A DNA stretch of 64,000 nucleotides from Lachnospiraceae bacterium oral taxon 096 (GCA_018141845.1 CP073340.1:955001-1019000); one strand, 5' to 3'. Counted from the first letter of the stretch, positions 1-7,650 are shown. Numbers and translations: made by a program. The notes: generated by a model from the letters alone, not told the origin.

Positions 1-2
1 AT

Positions 3-149
3 CGCCCATATGTGGATGAGGATGATATTACCCTATTAAATCCAGGCAGCATATCTTTTCCTCGCCAAGAGGGACACAGACCTTCCTATTTGATTATGAC
101 GATTGATGATGAGACACAGAAGGCAAGTTATGAGATTAAATATCTGTGA
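3..149 (+). CDS. YfcE/MJ0936-type metallophosphoesterase, C-terminal end (partial)
   Basis: Only the last 48 codons are inside the window; the gene begins upstream. The readable end contains LLNPGSISFPRQEGHRPSY, which matches the C-terminal region of the YfcE/MJ0936 calcineurin-like phosphodiesterases, where the LNPGS segment follows the last metal-binding histidines. Family members hydrolyse phosphodiesters with bound Mn or similar metals in the cytosol. The catalytic motifs are outside the window, so activity cannot be judged. The stop at 147-149 is followed by about 70 bases before a tRNA promoter, with no clear terminator. Confidence 0.72.
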   Translation, partial: RPYVDEDDITLLNPGSISFPRQEGHRPSYLIMTIDDETQKASYEIKYL

Positions 150-217
150 ATGCAAAGCGATGGATTGGAGGAATTTTGGGAGCATTTTAAAAAAATAAAA
201 TTTTTTTTCAAAAAGCG

Positions 218-246
218 TTGACAATACTAGTGGGTTAGACTATAAT
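218..246 (+). promoter_or_regulatory. Consensus sigma-A promoter for the Pro-Arg-Gly tRNA cluster
   Basis: TTGACA at 218-223 and TATAAT at 241-246 with a 17-base spacer, a perfect match to the housekeeping consensus at optimal spacing, about 65 bases ahead of tRNA-Pro. No other gene lies between, so it very likely drives the stable-RNA operon. Confidence 0.9.
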
Positions 247-311
247 GATTCTTGTCCTTGAGGGACAGAAAACGAGCAAGGAACGAGCGATGTTTTCTAA
301 CTCACAAGTAT

Positions 312-386
312 CGGGGTGTGGCTCAGTTTGGCTAGAGTACCTGGTTTGGGACCAGGGGGTCGCAGGTTCGAATCCTGTCACCCCGA
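312..386 (+). tRNA. tRNA-Pro (anticodon TGG)
   Basis: A full cloverleaf can be folded: acceptor 312-318 (CGGGGTG) pairs with 379-385, the anticodon loop reads TTTGGGA and the T arm contains GGTTCGAATCC. The discriminator base is A386. CCA is not encoded, so it must be added by the CCA-adding enzyme (cca at 55202 is a candidate). First gene of a three-tRNA operon. Confidence 0.97.
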
Positions 387-401
387 TTTATTTTTTATTG
401 T

Positions 402-475
402 GAGTCTGTAGCTCAGTTGGATAGAGCATCGGCCTTCTAAGCCGAGGGTCGGGGGTTCGAATCCCTCCAGGCTCA
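402..475 (+). tRNA. tRNA-Arg (anticodon TCT)
   Basis: Acceptor 402-408 (GAGTCTG) pairs with 468-474 including one G-U pair. The anticodon loop is CTTCTAA, giving TCT, which reads AGA/AGG codons. The T arm has GGGTTCGAATCCC. It lies 15 bases after tRNA-Pro in the same operon and CCA is not encoded. Confidence 0.97.
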
Positions 476-481
476 TATTTT

Positions 482-552
482 GCAGGTGTGGTTCAATGGT
501 AGAACATCAGCCTTCCAAGCTGAATACGTGGGTTCGATTCCCATCACCTGCT
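482..552 (+). tRNA. tRNA-Gly (anticodon TCC)
   Basis: Acceptor 482-488 (GCAGGTG) pairs with 545-551; the anticodon loop CTTCCAA gives TCC, and the T arm has GGTTCGATTCC. It is the last gene of the operon and is followed within 5 bases by an intrinsic terminator. CCA is not encoded. Confidence 0.97.
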
Positions 553-556
553 CTGA

Positions 557-582
557 AGAAACCTAAGAGGTTTCTTTTTTTT
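557..582 (+). terminator. Intrinsic terminator of tRNA Pro-Arg-Gly operon
   Basis: A 7-bp stem AGAAACC/GGTTTCT with a 5-base loop runs straight into a tract of eight T residues, directly after tRNA-Gly. Confidence 0.9.
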
Positions 583-602
583 ATCACAACTAAAAAAACA
601 AG

Positions 603-631
603 TTGACAGTATTGCTTTGTTATGTTAAAAT
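603..631 (+). promoter_or_regulatory. Sigma-A promoter for tRNA-His/tRNA-Gln
   Basis: TTGACA at 603-608, a 17-base spacer, and TAAAAT at 626-631. It sits just after the previous terminator and about 32 bases ahead of tRNA-His, so the His-Gln pair is a separate transcription unit. Confidence 0.87.
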
Positions 632-663
632 CGATTTGTTGAGTTGTAAAAAACAATGATATG

Positions 664-737
664 GTGGGTATAGCGCAGTTGGTTAGCGCGCCAGATTGTG
701 GCTCTGGAGGCCATGGGTTCGAATCCCATTATCCACC
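664..737 (+). tRNA. tRNA-His (anticodon GTG)
   Basis: Acceptor 664-670 pairs with 730-736. The anticodon loop TTGTGGC gives GTG. G663 facing C737 provides the extra G(-1) that identifies histidine tRNAs. The T arm reads GGGTTCGAATCCC. CCA is not encoded. Confidence 0.97.
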
Positions 738-740
738 CTG

Positions 741-770
741 GACTTCTAATCCATGTTAGGAGTCTTTTTT
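741..770 (+). terminator. Hairpin terminator lying between tRNA-His and tRNA-Gln
   Basis: A 9-bp stem GACTTCTAA/TTAGGAGTC with a 6-base loop is followed by six T residues. It separates tRNA-His from tRNA-Gln, yet I see no clear promoter in the 7 bases before tRNA-Gln, so tRNA-Gln probably depends on read-through or on processing at this hairpin. Confidence 0.7.
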
Positions 771-777
771 ATAGCGT

Positions 778-849
778 TGGGTCATCGCCAAGCGGTAAGG
801 CACAGGACTTTGACTCCTGCATTCGCTGGTTCAAATCCAGCTGGCCCAG
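778..849 (+). tRNA. tRNA-Gln (anticodon TTG)
   Basis: Acceptor 778-784 (TGGGTCA) pairs with 842-848. The anticodon stem is CAGGA/TCCTG and the loop CTTTGAC gives TTG. The T arm has TGGTTCAAATCCA and the discriminator is G849. CCA is not encoded. It lies just downstream of a terminator-like hairpin after tRNA-His. Confidence 0.96.
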
Positions 850-863
850 TGATGAAAAGAGAG

Positions 864-891
864 GAAAGTGCATTCACTTTCTTCTTTTTTT
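864..891 (+). terminator. Intrinsic terminator after tRNA-Gln
   Basis: GAAAGTG/CACTTTC stem with a CATT loop, followed by TTCTTTTTTT. It ends the His-Gln unit ahead of the aminotransferase gene. Confidence 0.85.
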
Positions 892-941
892 ATTGATTTT
901 TTCAAGATGTAAAAAATGAGTAAAAAGAGAGGAAGAGAAAA

Positions 942-2078
942 ATGATTTATTTAGATAATGCGGCGACAACATTATATAAGCCACAGGAGGTAATAGATGC
1001 GGTAGTCAATGCTATGCAGCATATGGGCAATTCTTCGAGGGGAACCCATAGTCAGGCGCTGGAGGCTGCGGGAACAGTGTATCACGCTCGTGTGAAGGTG
1101 GCTCAGGAATTTCATTGTGAAGAGGAGAAAGTGATTTTTACACCAAACTCCACAGAAGCATTGAATATGGCCATTCTTGGAAGCTTGCATAGGGGAGATC
1201 ATGTGATTACGACAGATCTTGAGCACAATTCTGTCCTTCGTCCACTGCATCATTTAGAGCAGATGGGCATCATTACACTTTCTTTTGTTCGAGCAGACAA
1301 GAAGGGAAGAATTTGCTATGATGACTTTGAAAAATTGTATCAAGAAAATACAAGAGCTATCGTTTGTACCCATGGATCAAATTTGACAGGAAATTTGATT
1401 GACCTTTCAAGGGTTGGTGAATTTGCGAGGTCACATCAACTTCTCTTTATTGTTGATGCATCACAGACAGCAGGGGTTTTGGATATCGACATGGAAAAAT
1501 GGGGAATTGATCTGTTGTGTTTTACAGGGCATAAATCTTTGATGGGGCCACAGGGAACGGGAGGACTATGTATTCGTGGAGATATTGAAGTTGCACCATT
1601 AAAATTTGGTGGCACAGGAATTGAATCCTATAATCAAAATCAACCCGATCGCTATCCAGCACATCTTGAGGCAGGAACGCTCAATGGACATGGGATTGCG
1701 GGGCTGTTGGCAGCCATTGAATATATTGAAAAAATAGGAAAAGATGTGATTTATCAACATGAGATTGAACTGGCTAGAGCTTTTTATGAGGGAGTGACAA
1801 AAATAAAGGGTGTCACTGTACTGGGAGATTTTTCAACTTGGGATCGAGCACCAGTGGTCGCATTAAATGTTGAGGGCTACGAGTCGGGTGAGGTATCCGA
1901 TTACTTGGCACAGGAGTATACTATTGCGACAAGACCAGGAGCACATTGTGCCCCAAGGATGCACGAAGCACTGGGAACGGTCGAAACAGGTGCCGTTCGC
2001 TTTAGCTTTTCTTGGCACAACACAATGGAAGAAGTAGAGATAGCCATAGGGGCAATCAGGGCATTTGTCGAGCAATGA
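942..2078 (+). CDS. Class V aminotransferase, cysteine desulfurase family protein
   Basis: A PLP enzyme of the NifS/SufS fold that probably mobilises sulfur from cysteine. At 378 residues it has the family's usual length. Visible motifs are the N-terminal YLDNAATT, the PLP-contacting Asp at about 172 (VDASQTAG), the Schiff-base Lys near 198 (TGHKSLMG) and a Cys near 336 (RPGAHCAPRMH) where the persulfide-carrying Cys lies in desulfurases. The overall pattern resembles the EF2568-like subfamily found in Firmicutes rather than IscS or SufS of a cluster-assembly operon; no isc/suf scaffold genes adjoin it. A gaggaag ribosome site precedes ATG 942. Selenocysteine-related roles known for some relatives cannot be shown here. 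Confidence 0.85.
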   Translation: MIYLDNAATTLYKPQEVIDAVVNAMQHMGNSSRGTHSQALEAAGTVYHARVKVAQEFHCEEEKVIFTPNSTEALNMAILGSLHRGDHVITTDLEHNSVLRPLHHLEQMGIITLSFVRADKKGRICYDDFEKLYQENTRAIVCTHGSNLTGNLIDLSRVGEFARSHQLLFIVDASQTAGVLDIDMEKWGIDLLCFTGHKSLMGPQGTGGLCIRGDIEVAPLKFGGTGIESYNQNQPDRYPAHLEAGTLNGHGIAGLLAAIEYIEKIGKDVIYQHEIELARAFYEGVTKIKGVTVLGDFSTWDRAPVVALNVEGYESGEVSDYLAQEYTIATRPGAHCAPRMHEALGTVETGAVRFSFSWHNTMEEVEIAIGAIRAFVEQ

Positions 2079-2113
2079 TAGAAAAGTAAAGTATACAAAA
2101 TGGAATAAAAAAT

Positions 2114-2155
2114 AAAAGGGGAGCTTTCAAGAAAAACTTGAAAACTCCCCTTTTT
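2114..2155. terminator. Bidirectional terminator between aminotransferase gene and tRNA-Leu
   Basis: A long stem GGGGAG-TTTCAAG / CTTGAAA-CTCCCC with an AAAAA loop is flanked by A-rich sequence on the left and TTTTT on the right, so it can end both plus-strand transcripts and the minus-strand tRNA-Leu transcript. Part of it is repeated at 2198-2225. Confidence 0.85.
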
Positions 2156-2268
2156 ATCGTGCGGGTGACAGGACTTGAACCTGCACGGTCGCCCACATCA
2201 AGAAAAACTTGAAAACTCCCCTTTTTATCGTGCGGGTGACAGGACTTGAACCTGCACGGTCGCCCACA
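2127..2268. repeat. 71-bp perfect tandem duplication covering tRNA-Leu 3' half and part of its terminator
   Basis: Positions 2127-2197 and 2198-2268 are identical and abut with no spacer. Each copy carries one arm of the terminator hairpin plus the 3' half of tRNA-Leu (minus strand), from the variable region to the acceptor 3' strand. Only the copy at 2198-2268 continues into a complete tRNA; the other is an orphan 3' half. Confidence 0.93.
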
Positions 2269-2311
2269 AGAACCTAAATCTTGCGTGTCTGCCAATTCCA
2301 CCACACCCGCC
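2231..2311 (-). tRNA. tRNA-Leu (anticodon TAG)
   Basis: On the minus strand the acceptor GGCGGGT-type arm, D arm with GGCAGAC, anticodon loop TTTAGGT (anticodon TAG), a long class II variable arm and the T arm GGTTCAAGTCC can all be placed. CCA is not encoded. The tandem duplication breaks the terminator immediately downstream, so the primary transcript should continue through a second copy of the tRNA 3' half before reaching the intact terminator at 2114-2155. Confidence 0.95.
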
Positions 2312-2324
2312 TATTGACTTGAAT

Positions 2325-2353
2325 ATTTTAGCTTAAATATTATATTTTGTCAA
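2325..2353 (-). promoter_or_regulatory. Sigma-A promoter for tRNA-Leu
   Basis: On the minus strand TTGACA (2353-2348), a 17-base spacer and TAAAAT (2330-2325) lie just upstream of the tRNA, matching the pattern of the other tRNA promoters in the window. Confidence 0.85.
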
Positions 2354-2360
2354 TATCTTC

Positions 2361-2388
2361 TTGCCTTTTTTATAAAATCTGATATAAT
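2361..2388 (+). promoter_or_regulatory. Probable promoter of the liv operon
   Basis: TTGCCT at 2361-2366, a 16-base spacer and a perfect TATAAT at 2383-2388, about 70 bases ahead of livJ. It is divergent from the tRNA-Leu promoter. Confidence 0.65.
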
Positions 2389-2459
2389 TTCTTATTGTAT
2401 TTTTATAAAGGACAGGTGTATCTGTTATAAAGACATAGGGATAAGTGGGAGGAAAAATG

Positions 2460-3632
2460 ATGAAATGGAAAAGAGTAGTGGCAGTGTTCTCTGCTGCAGC
2501 ACTGCTGGTGACATCTTTGAGTGGTTGCTTGAGTACAGATCCAACCAAGAAAAAGATTATTCGCATTGGCGTGTTTGAGCCATTAACAGGAGAAAATGGT
2601 GGTGGTGGCTTCCAAGAAGTTTTGGGTATGCGCTATGCCAATAAGATGTATCCGACAGTGACGATTCAGGGCGAAGAATACAAGGTTGAGCTCGATGAGG
2701 TGGACAACAAGTCAGATAAGACAGAGGCGATCACAGCAGCTCAAAGATTGGTCAGTGATTGGTGTATCGTAGTATTAGGAAGTTATGGATCGGGTGTTTC
2801 GATTGCGGCAGGGCAAATTTTTGCAGATGCCCATATTCCAGCCATTGGTGCGTCTTGTACAAATCCACAGGTAACCTTGGGCAATGATTATTATTTTAGA
2901 ATTGCCTATCTTGATCCTTTTCAGGGAACCATTATGGCTAATTATGCAAAGCAAAGTGGAGCAAAGCGAGCTGCGGTGATCACACAGCTTGGAGACGACT
3001 ATTCTTCGGGTTTGGGTTCTTATTTTGTACAAGCCTTTCAGGGCGATGGCGTAGAAGTCGTGCGTCAGGAGCAATTCCAGACCAATCAATCAGATTTTAA
3101 GGCAATTTTAACCAATATTAAGGCACAAAAGCCAGACTTTATTTTTGCTCCATCGTCGATTACGACAGCACCGCTCATTATTAAACAGGCAAGAGAGCTA
3201 GGAATTACAGCAGTACTTGGTGCAGGAGATACTTGGGAGAATTCGACGATTATTGAAAATGCGGGATCATCCGCAGAAGGTATTGTGTTCTCCACATTTT
3301 TTGATGAGGCGGCACCGTCCAATGAAGAGGGAAGAAAGTTTGTTCAAGGATTTAAACAATTTTTGGTAGAGAACAAGCAAGAAGATATCATCCCTGCGAT
3401 GTCAGCACTTGCCTATGATTCCTATTTGGTTGCCATCAAGGCGATTGAAAAGGCCAATTCCACAGATAAAGAGGCCATTCGAGAGGCACTAAAGGGCATT
3501 ACGGTTGATGGTGTGACAGGAACCATTAGCTTTGATGAAAATGGAGATGCTAAAAAAGATATGGCCTATATTAAGACAGTCAAAGATGGAAAATTTCAAT
3601 TTTTGACAACAACAAAGGTAGAAAAGAAGTAG
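2460..3632 (+). CDS. livJ: Branched-chain amino acid ABC transporter, substrate-binding lipoprotein
   Basis: Captures leucine, isoleucine, valine or related amino acids outside the membrane and delivers them to LivHM. The N-terminus has a positively charged start, a hydrophobic segment and a lipobox (TSLSGC), so the mature protein should be lipid-anchored. The rest follows the type I periplasmic-binding fold, with RIGVFEPLTGENGGGG at the start and QRLVSDWCIVVLGSYGSG in the first lobe. GGAGG at 2448-2452 best serves ATG 2460 (7-base spacing); ATG 2457 is possible, while an in-frame GTG at 2445 would place the ribosome site inside the gene. First gene of livJHMGF. True substrate is inferred from family and operon. 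Confidence 0.92.
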   Translation: MKWKRVVAVFSAAALLVTSLSGCLSTDPTKKKIIRIGVFEPLTGENGGGGFQEVLGMRYANKMYPTVTIQGEEYKVELDEVDNKSDKTEAITAAQRLVSDWCIVVLGSYGSGVSIAAGQIFADAHIPAIGASCTNPQVTLGNDYYFRIAYLDPFQGTIMANYAKQSGAKRAAVITQLGDDYSSGLGSYFVQAFQGDGVEVVRQEQFQTNQSDFKAILTNIKAQKPDFIFAPSSITTAPLIIKQARELGITAVLGAGDTWENSTIIENAGSSAEGIVFSTFFDEAAPSNEEGRKFVQGFKQFLVENKQEDIIPAMSALAYDSYLVAIKAIEKANSTDKEAIREALKGITVDGVTGTISFDENGDAKKDMAYIKTVKDGKFQFLTTTKVEKK

Positions 3633-3644
3633 GGGGGAAAAAAG

Positions 3645-4520
3645 ATGGTAACTTTTTTACAACAATGTCTGACAGGAATCTCCCTTGGTGGAGCCTATGC
3701 CTTAATTGCTATAGGATATACGCTGGTATATGGAATTTTGCGTTTAATTAATTTTGCACACGGCGATTTGTTTATGATGTCGGGCTATTTTATGATTTTT
3801 GCTATGGCGGCAATGCCTTGGTATTTGGCCATTCCTGTGGTTTTAATTTTGACCGTGGCTCTTGGAACAGGAATTGAAAAGGTAGCCTATAAACCGCTTC
3901 GAAATGCACCGAGGATGAGTGTGATGATTTCAGCGATTGGTGTTTCTTATTTATTACAAAATTTAGCCACCTATTTGTTTACGGCTCTGCCAAAAGGTTA
4001 TCCAGCCATTCCATTTTTAAAGAAGATTATTCGCTTTGGTGGACTCAGTGCTTCATTGGTGACATTTTTAACACCAATTTTGACTCTAGTGATTGTCTAT
4101 ATTTTAATCTTATTAATTCACCATTCAAAGATGGGAATGGCCATGCGTGCAGTGGCCAAGGACTATGAAACCGCACAGCTAATGGGAATTAAAATCAATC
4201 AGACAATTTCCTTTACTTTTGCCATTGGTTCCTTACTTGCAGGCATCGGATCGATTCTTTACTTTACAGACCGAATGACCGTGTTTCCTTATTCGGGTTC
4301 ATTGCCTGGATTAAAGTGTTTTGTGGCCGCGGTTATTGGAGGGATTGGAAGTATTCCTGGTGCAGTTGTGGGTGGATTTATTTTAGGACTTGGAGAGACA
4401 GCACTTGTGGCCATGGGATATTCGACATTTTCCGATGCCTTTACCTTTGTATTGTTGATTGTGATGTTGCTTGTTCGACCAACAGGTATTTTTGGTGAAA
4501 AGACAGTGGATAAGGTGTAG
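3645..4520 (+). CDS. livH: Branched-chain amino acid ABC transporter permease LivH
   Basis: Integral membrane subunit of the LIV-type importer that forms the translocation path with LivM. The 291 residues are nearly all hydrophobic helices. The N-terminal GISLGGAYALIAIGYTLVYG and LINFAHGDLFMMSGY segments are hallmarks of LivH, and the loop before the last helices (AAVIGGIGSIPGAVVGG) is the ATPase-contacting EAA-like region. It starts 12 bases after livJ behind a GGGGG-type ribosome site and is followed 11 bases later by livM. Confidence 0.94.
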   Translation: MVTFLQQCLTGISLGGAYALIAIGYTLVYGILRLINFAHGDLFMMSGYFMIFAMAAMPWYLAIPVVLILTVALGTGIEKVAYKPLRNAPRMSVMISAIGVSYLLQNLATYLFTALPKGYPAIPFLKKIIRFGGLSASLVTFLTPILTLVIVYILILLIHHSKMGMAMRAVAKDYETAQLMGIKINQTISFTFAIGSLLAGIGSILYFTDRMTVFPYSGSLPGLKCFVAAVIGGIGSIPGAVVGGFILGLGETALVAMGYSTFSDAFTFVLLIVMLLVRPTGIFGEKTVDKV

Positions 4521-4531
4521 GAGGAAGAAAA

Positions 4532-5593
4532 ATGAAACGAAGAAATCAAATACTCAATCTGATTGCCCTTTTGGTTGGCATTGGATTGATTACATTTTTG
4601 CAGGTCAATCACACACCATTGACCTATCATATTTCTATTTTAGAGCGAGCGGCAATTTATGGTATTGTTGCGGTTTCTATGAATTTATTGACAGGATTTA
4701 CTGGGCTATTTTCTCTTGGTCAGGCAGGGTTTATGGCCATTGGAGCCTATGTGACGGCAATGTTGACCATTCCAGTGAGCCGGCGTGCGATGGTCTACTA
4801 TGTCGATGGTATTTCTCCAGTGATTGCAGGGGTTCATCTACCTTATTGGATGGCTTTGATCGTGGGCGGATGCATTGCAGCGGCTGTTGCGGCATTAATT
4901 GGTATTCCCGTGCTCAGATTAAAGAGTGATTACTTGGCGATTGCCACCCTTGGCTTTTCAGAGATTATTCGTGCAATTATCTCTGCACCACAGCTAAATC
5001 GCATTACCAATGGTTCTTATGGACTAAAGAATATTCCGACATTTCCAAATCTCTATGCCTTCTTTGCTATTTTTGCGATTTGTATTGCTATTATGGTGTT
5101 GCTGATTCATTCCTCCTATGGACGAGTGTTTAAGGCGATTCGTGAGGACGAGACGGCAGCACAGGCGATGGGCATTAATTTATTTAAATATAAATCCATT
5201 AGTTTTATTATCTCCTCCTTTTTTACAGGTGTGGGTGGTGGACTATTGGCAATGTATATGCGATCCATTGATTCAAAGACCTTTCAGATTTCATTGACCT
5301 ATGACATCTTATTGATTGTTGTCTTGGGTGGAATTGGAAGTATTACAGGAAGTGTGCTGGGGGCATTGATTATAATGGCGAGCAGAGAGTGGTTGAGATT
5401 TTTTGATGCACCACTGGCTATTGCAGGGATCAATATTCCACTGTTTCGAACAGGATTTCGAATGGTTATCTTTTCGATTTTGTTGATGGTGGTTGTACTC
5501 TTTTACAATCGAGGAATTATGGGAAGTCATGAATTTTCATGGAATGGACTGATTGGACTTTTCAAGGGAAGGAGGAAAAAGAAAAATGGGTAA
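4532..5593 (+). CDS. livM: Branched-chain amino acid ABC transporter permease LivM
   Basis: Second membrane subunit of the importer, 353 residues. Visible family segments include MNLLTGFTGLFSLGQAGFM near the N-terminus, IPVLRLKSDYLAIATLGFSEI in the middle, and the cytoplasmic loop VLGGIGSITGSVLGA near the C-terminus. The tail is very basic (KGRRKKKNG). Preceded by GGAGGAAG. Its stop overlaps the start of livG by 8 bases, showing translational coupling of permease and ATPase. Confidence 0.94.
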   Translation: MKRRNQILNLIALLVGIGLITFLQVNHTPLTYHISILERAAIYGIVAVSMNLLTGFTGLFSLGQAGFMAIGAYVTAMLTIPVSRRAMVYYVDGISPVIAGVHLPYWMALIVGGCIAAAVAALIGIPVLRLKSDYLAIATLGFSEIIRAIISAPQLNRITNGSYGLKNIPTFPNLYAFFAIFAICIAIMVLLIHSSYGRVFKAIREDETAAQAMGINLFKYKSISFIISSFFTGVGGGLLAMYMRSIDSKTFQISLTYDILLIVVLGGIGSITGSVLGALIIMASREWLRFFDAPLAIAGINIPLFRTGFRMVIFSILLMVVVLFYNRGIMGSHEFSWNGLIGLFKGRRKKKNG

Positions 5594-6425
5594 TCTCTTA
5601 AAAATGGATCATATCACCATGCAATTTGGCGGTGTGGTTGCGGTCAATGATTTAAATTTGGAAGTCAATCAAGGAGAGATTGTGGCTTTAATTGGACCAA
5701 ATGGTGCAGGAAAGACAACGGCATTTAATTGTGTGACGGGCATCTATGAACCGACCAATGGTCGAATTATATTTGAAGGAAGAGAAGTATTGGCTAGTTG
5801 TCCAAGGGGAAAAATGAAAAAATTGTACAGTGGAGATTATCCAGCAATGGACATCAAGCCACTTGTTCCCACACCAGATAAGCTCACAGAAATTGGAATT
5901 GCGAGAACTTTTCAAAATATCCGCCTCTTTCATCAATTGAGTGTATTTGAAAATGTTTTGATTGCCAAGCATATGAGAGCTAAGCAAAATGTATTTTCTG
6001 CCATTTTTCGCCTAAATCATAGGGAAGAAGAAAGAATGAGAAGGGAAGCAGAAGAATTGCTAAAGATGCAGGGACTTTGGGCGTACAAAGACGATATTGC
6101 TTCCAGTCTTCCCTATGGTTTGCAGAGGAGATTAGAGATTGCAAGAGCACTGGCAACACAGCCGAAGTTATTGCTCTTAGATGAACCTGCTGCGGGAATG
6201 AACCCACAGGAGACAGAGGATTTAACTGCATTTATTCAAAAGATCAGAGATGAATATCATTTGACCATCTTTATGATTGAGCATCATATGGATTTGGTGA
6301 TGGAAATTTCTGATCACATCTATGTATTGGACTTTGGGCGCTTGATTGCCAAGGGAACACCAGAGGAAATTCAAAGTAATGAAAAGGTCATTGAGGCCTA
6401 TTTGGGGGTGGCAGAAGATGCTTAG
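5586..6425 (+). CDS. livG: Branched-chain amino acid ABC transporter ATPase LivG
   Basis: Cytoplasmic ATPase that powers the LIV importer. It has Walker A (GPNGAGKTT, about residues 37-45), Q-loop, an LivG-typical signature in the form LPYGLQRRLEIARAL, Walker B (LLLLDEPAAGMNP) and the switch His in MIEHHMDLV. There is a longer insert between Walker A and the Q-loop, as is usual for LivG. ATG 5586 is chosen because it is preceded by GGAAGGAGG and opens directly into the conserved N-terminal strand; it overlaps the livM stop by 8 bases. Its own stop overlaps livF by 8 bases. Confidence 0.94.
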   Translation: MGNLLKMDHITMQFGGVVAVNDLNLEVNQGEIVALIGPNGAGKTTAFNCVTGIYEPTNGRIIFEGREVLASCPRGKMKKLYSGDYPAMDIKPLVPTPDKLTEIGIARTFQNIRLFHQLSVFENVLIAKHMRAKQNVFSAIFRLNHREEERMRREAEELLKMQGLWAYKDDIASSLPYGLQRRLEIARALATQPKLLLLDEPAAGMNPQETEDLTAFIQKIRDEYHLTIFMIEHHMDLVMEISDHIYVLDFGRLIAKGTPEEIQSNEKVIEAYLGVAEDA

Positions 6426-7140
6426 AGTGGAAAATTTAAAAGTCAATTATGGTGGAATTGAGGCAGTAAAAGATGTGTCCTTTGTTGTGCCAGAAAAATC
6501 CATTGTGACTTTAATCGGTGCCAATGGTGCTGGAAAGTCAACGACCTTGCGGTGCATTTCTGGTCTAAAAAAGCAGACCTCAGGAAAAATTATTTTTGAA
6601 GGCGAAGATATCGCAAGGCTAGATACCACACAGAGAATGAAAAAGGGCATTGTCCTTGTGCCAGAGGGACGACATGTCTTTCCTGATATGACGGTCTTAG
6701 AAAATATTAAGATTGGTGCCTACCTTCGAAAGGATGACTTGAGTGCGGACATTGAGCGTGTGTACAAGCTCTTTCCAAGGCTCAAGGAGCGTCACTGGCA
6801 ATATGCGGGTACACTCTCTGGCGGTGAACAGCAGATGCTTGCCCTAGCTAGGGCATTGATGAGCCATCCAAAATTGATTATGATGGATGAACCATCGCTT
6901 GGACTAGCACCACTGGTGGTCAAGGGGATTTTTGATATTATTCGAGAGATCAATAGGGAGGGCATGACCGTACTTCTCATTGAGCAAAATGCAAACATGG
7001 CTCTGCGTGCAGCGGACAGAGCGTATGTATTGGAGACTGGAAAGGTCACAATGCAGGGCACGGGGGAAGAATTGTTGGCCGATGAGTCCATTAAGGCAGC
7101 TTATCTTGGAAAAAATAGCAATAAGAAATTTGTGAATTAG
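6418..7140 (+). CDS. livF: Branched-chain amino acid ABC transporter ATPase LivF
   Basis: Second cytoplasmic ATPase, which pairs with LivG. Motifs: Walker A GANGAGKST (about residues 36-44), signature LSGGEQQMLALARAL, Walker B LIMMDEPSLGLAP, and the H-loop region LLIEQNANMALRAADR typical of LivF. Length 240 matches the family. ATG 6418 lies inside the end of livG (ATGCTTAG overlap), so translation is likely coupled. It closes the operon, which ends at a clear terminator 15 bases downstream. Confidence 0.94.
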   Translation: MLRVENLKVNYGGIEAVKDVSFVVPEKSIVTLIGANGAGKSTTLRCISGLKKQTSGKIIFEGEDIARLDTTQRMKKGIVLVPEGRHVFPDMTVLENIKIGAYLRKDDLSADIERVYKLFPRLKERHWQYAGTLSGGEQQMLALARALMSHPKLIMMDEPSLGLAPLVVKGIFDIIREINREGMTVLLIEQNANMALRAADRAYVLETGKVTMQGTGEELLADESIKAAYLGKNSNKKFVN

Positions 7141-7154
7141 ATCAATATAGGAAA

Positions 7155-7187
7155 GATGTAAAAAGGCAGGACTTTTTACATCTTTTT
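7155..7187 (+). terminator. Intrinsic terminator of the liv operon
   Basis: Ten-bp stem GATGTAAAAA/TTTTTACATC with an 8-base loop followed by TTTTT. Confidence 0.9.
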
Positions 7188-7204
7188 GACTTTCTATGTT
7201 ATGA

Positions 7205-7233
7205 TTTACGAGTTAGGTAGTATGTGATACAAT
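7205..7233 (+). promoter_or_regulatory. Promoter ahead of the HMA protein/ABC operon
   Basis: TTTACG at 7205-7210, a 17-base spacer and an extended minus-10 (TGATACAAT, hexamer 7228-7233), about 22 bases ahead of the 7255 start. GGAGG follows at 7242-7246. Confidence 0.6.
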
Positions 7234-7254
7234 AAAAAAATAGGAGGTAGAAAA

Positions 7255-7629
7255 ATGGGAACAATAGCTATTGTGGTAATATTGGTGATTATTGTTGCAG
7301 TTGCAGGGGCAAGTACCTACAAAAAGGCGACGAAGGGAGGAGGATGTTGTGGAGAACATGAGAGTGCACCTAAGAGAATTAAGGTGAACGATCATGACAA
7401 GAGCCACTATCCATATGAAGCAGAATTAGTCATTGATGGAATGACTTGTGGAAATTGTGCTCGCAGAGTGGAGAATGCACTCAATGCACTGGATGGAACT
7501 TGGGCAGAGGTTGACCTTGGAGAGAAGAAGGCAAAAGTTCTCCTAAAGAACAAGCCAGACATCAATGCGATGGCCAAGGCTGTTGCTGATGAAGGATATA
7601 CGGTATTAAAGAATCGATCAAAGTTTTAG
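7255..7629 (+). CDS. Membrane-anchored heavy-metal-associated (HMA) domain protein
   Basis: A 124-residue protein with one N-terminal membrane helix (residues about 3-20), a short basic linker with a CC pair at 31-32 (GGGCCGEH), and a C-terminal HMA domain with the metal-binding motif GMTCGNC (about 62-68). The N-terminal half resembles the FeoB-associated Cys-rich membrane proteins, the C-terminal half copper-chaperone-like domains. It probably binds a soft metal such as Cu(I), or shuttles thiols, at the inner face of the membrane; no metal ATPase gene adjoins it. It stands 21 bases ahead of an ABC transporter operon, so a link to that uptake system is possible but unproven. Confidence 0.75.
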   Translation: MGTIAIVVILVIIVAVAGASTYKKATKGGGCCGEHESAPKRIKVNDHDKSHYPYEAELVIDGMTCGNCARRVENALNALDGTWAEVDLGEKKAKVLLKNKPDINAMAKAVADEGYTVLKNRSKF

Positions 7630-7650
7630 AATAAAGTTTGGAGAAATCGG

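Noticed and set aside
698..919. Open reading frame spanning tRNA-His and tRNA-Gln
   Set aside because: It consists of tRNA genes and terminators read as protein; no ribosome site and both tRNAs fold well.
2056..2304. Minus-strand frame over the tRNA-Leu duplication
   Set aside because: Its repeated peptide is only the duplicated tRNA read in frame; it is not a protein gene.
4316..4929. Alternative plus-strand frames inside livH and livM
   Set aside because: Shadows of the permease genes; their translations are rich in Trp/Cys and have no domain pattern.
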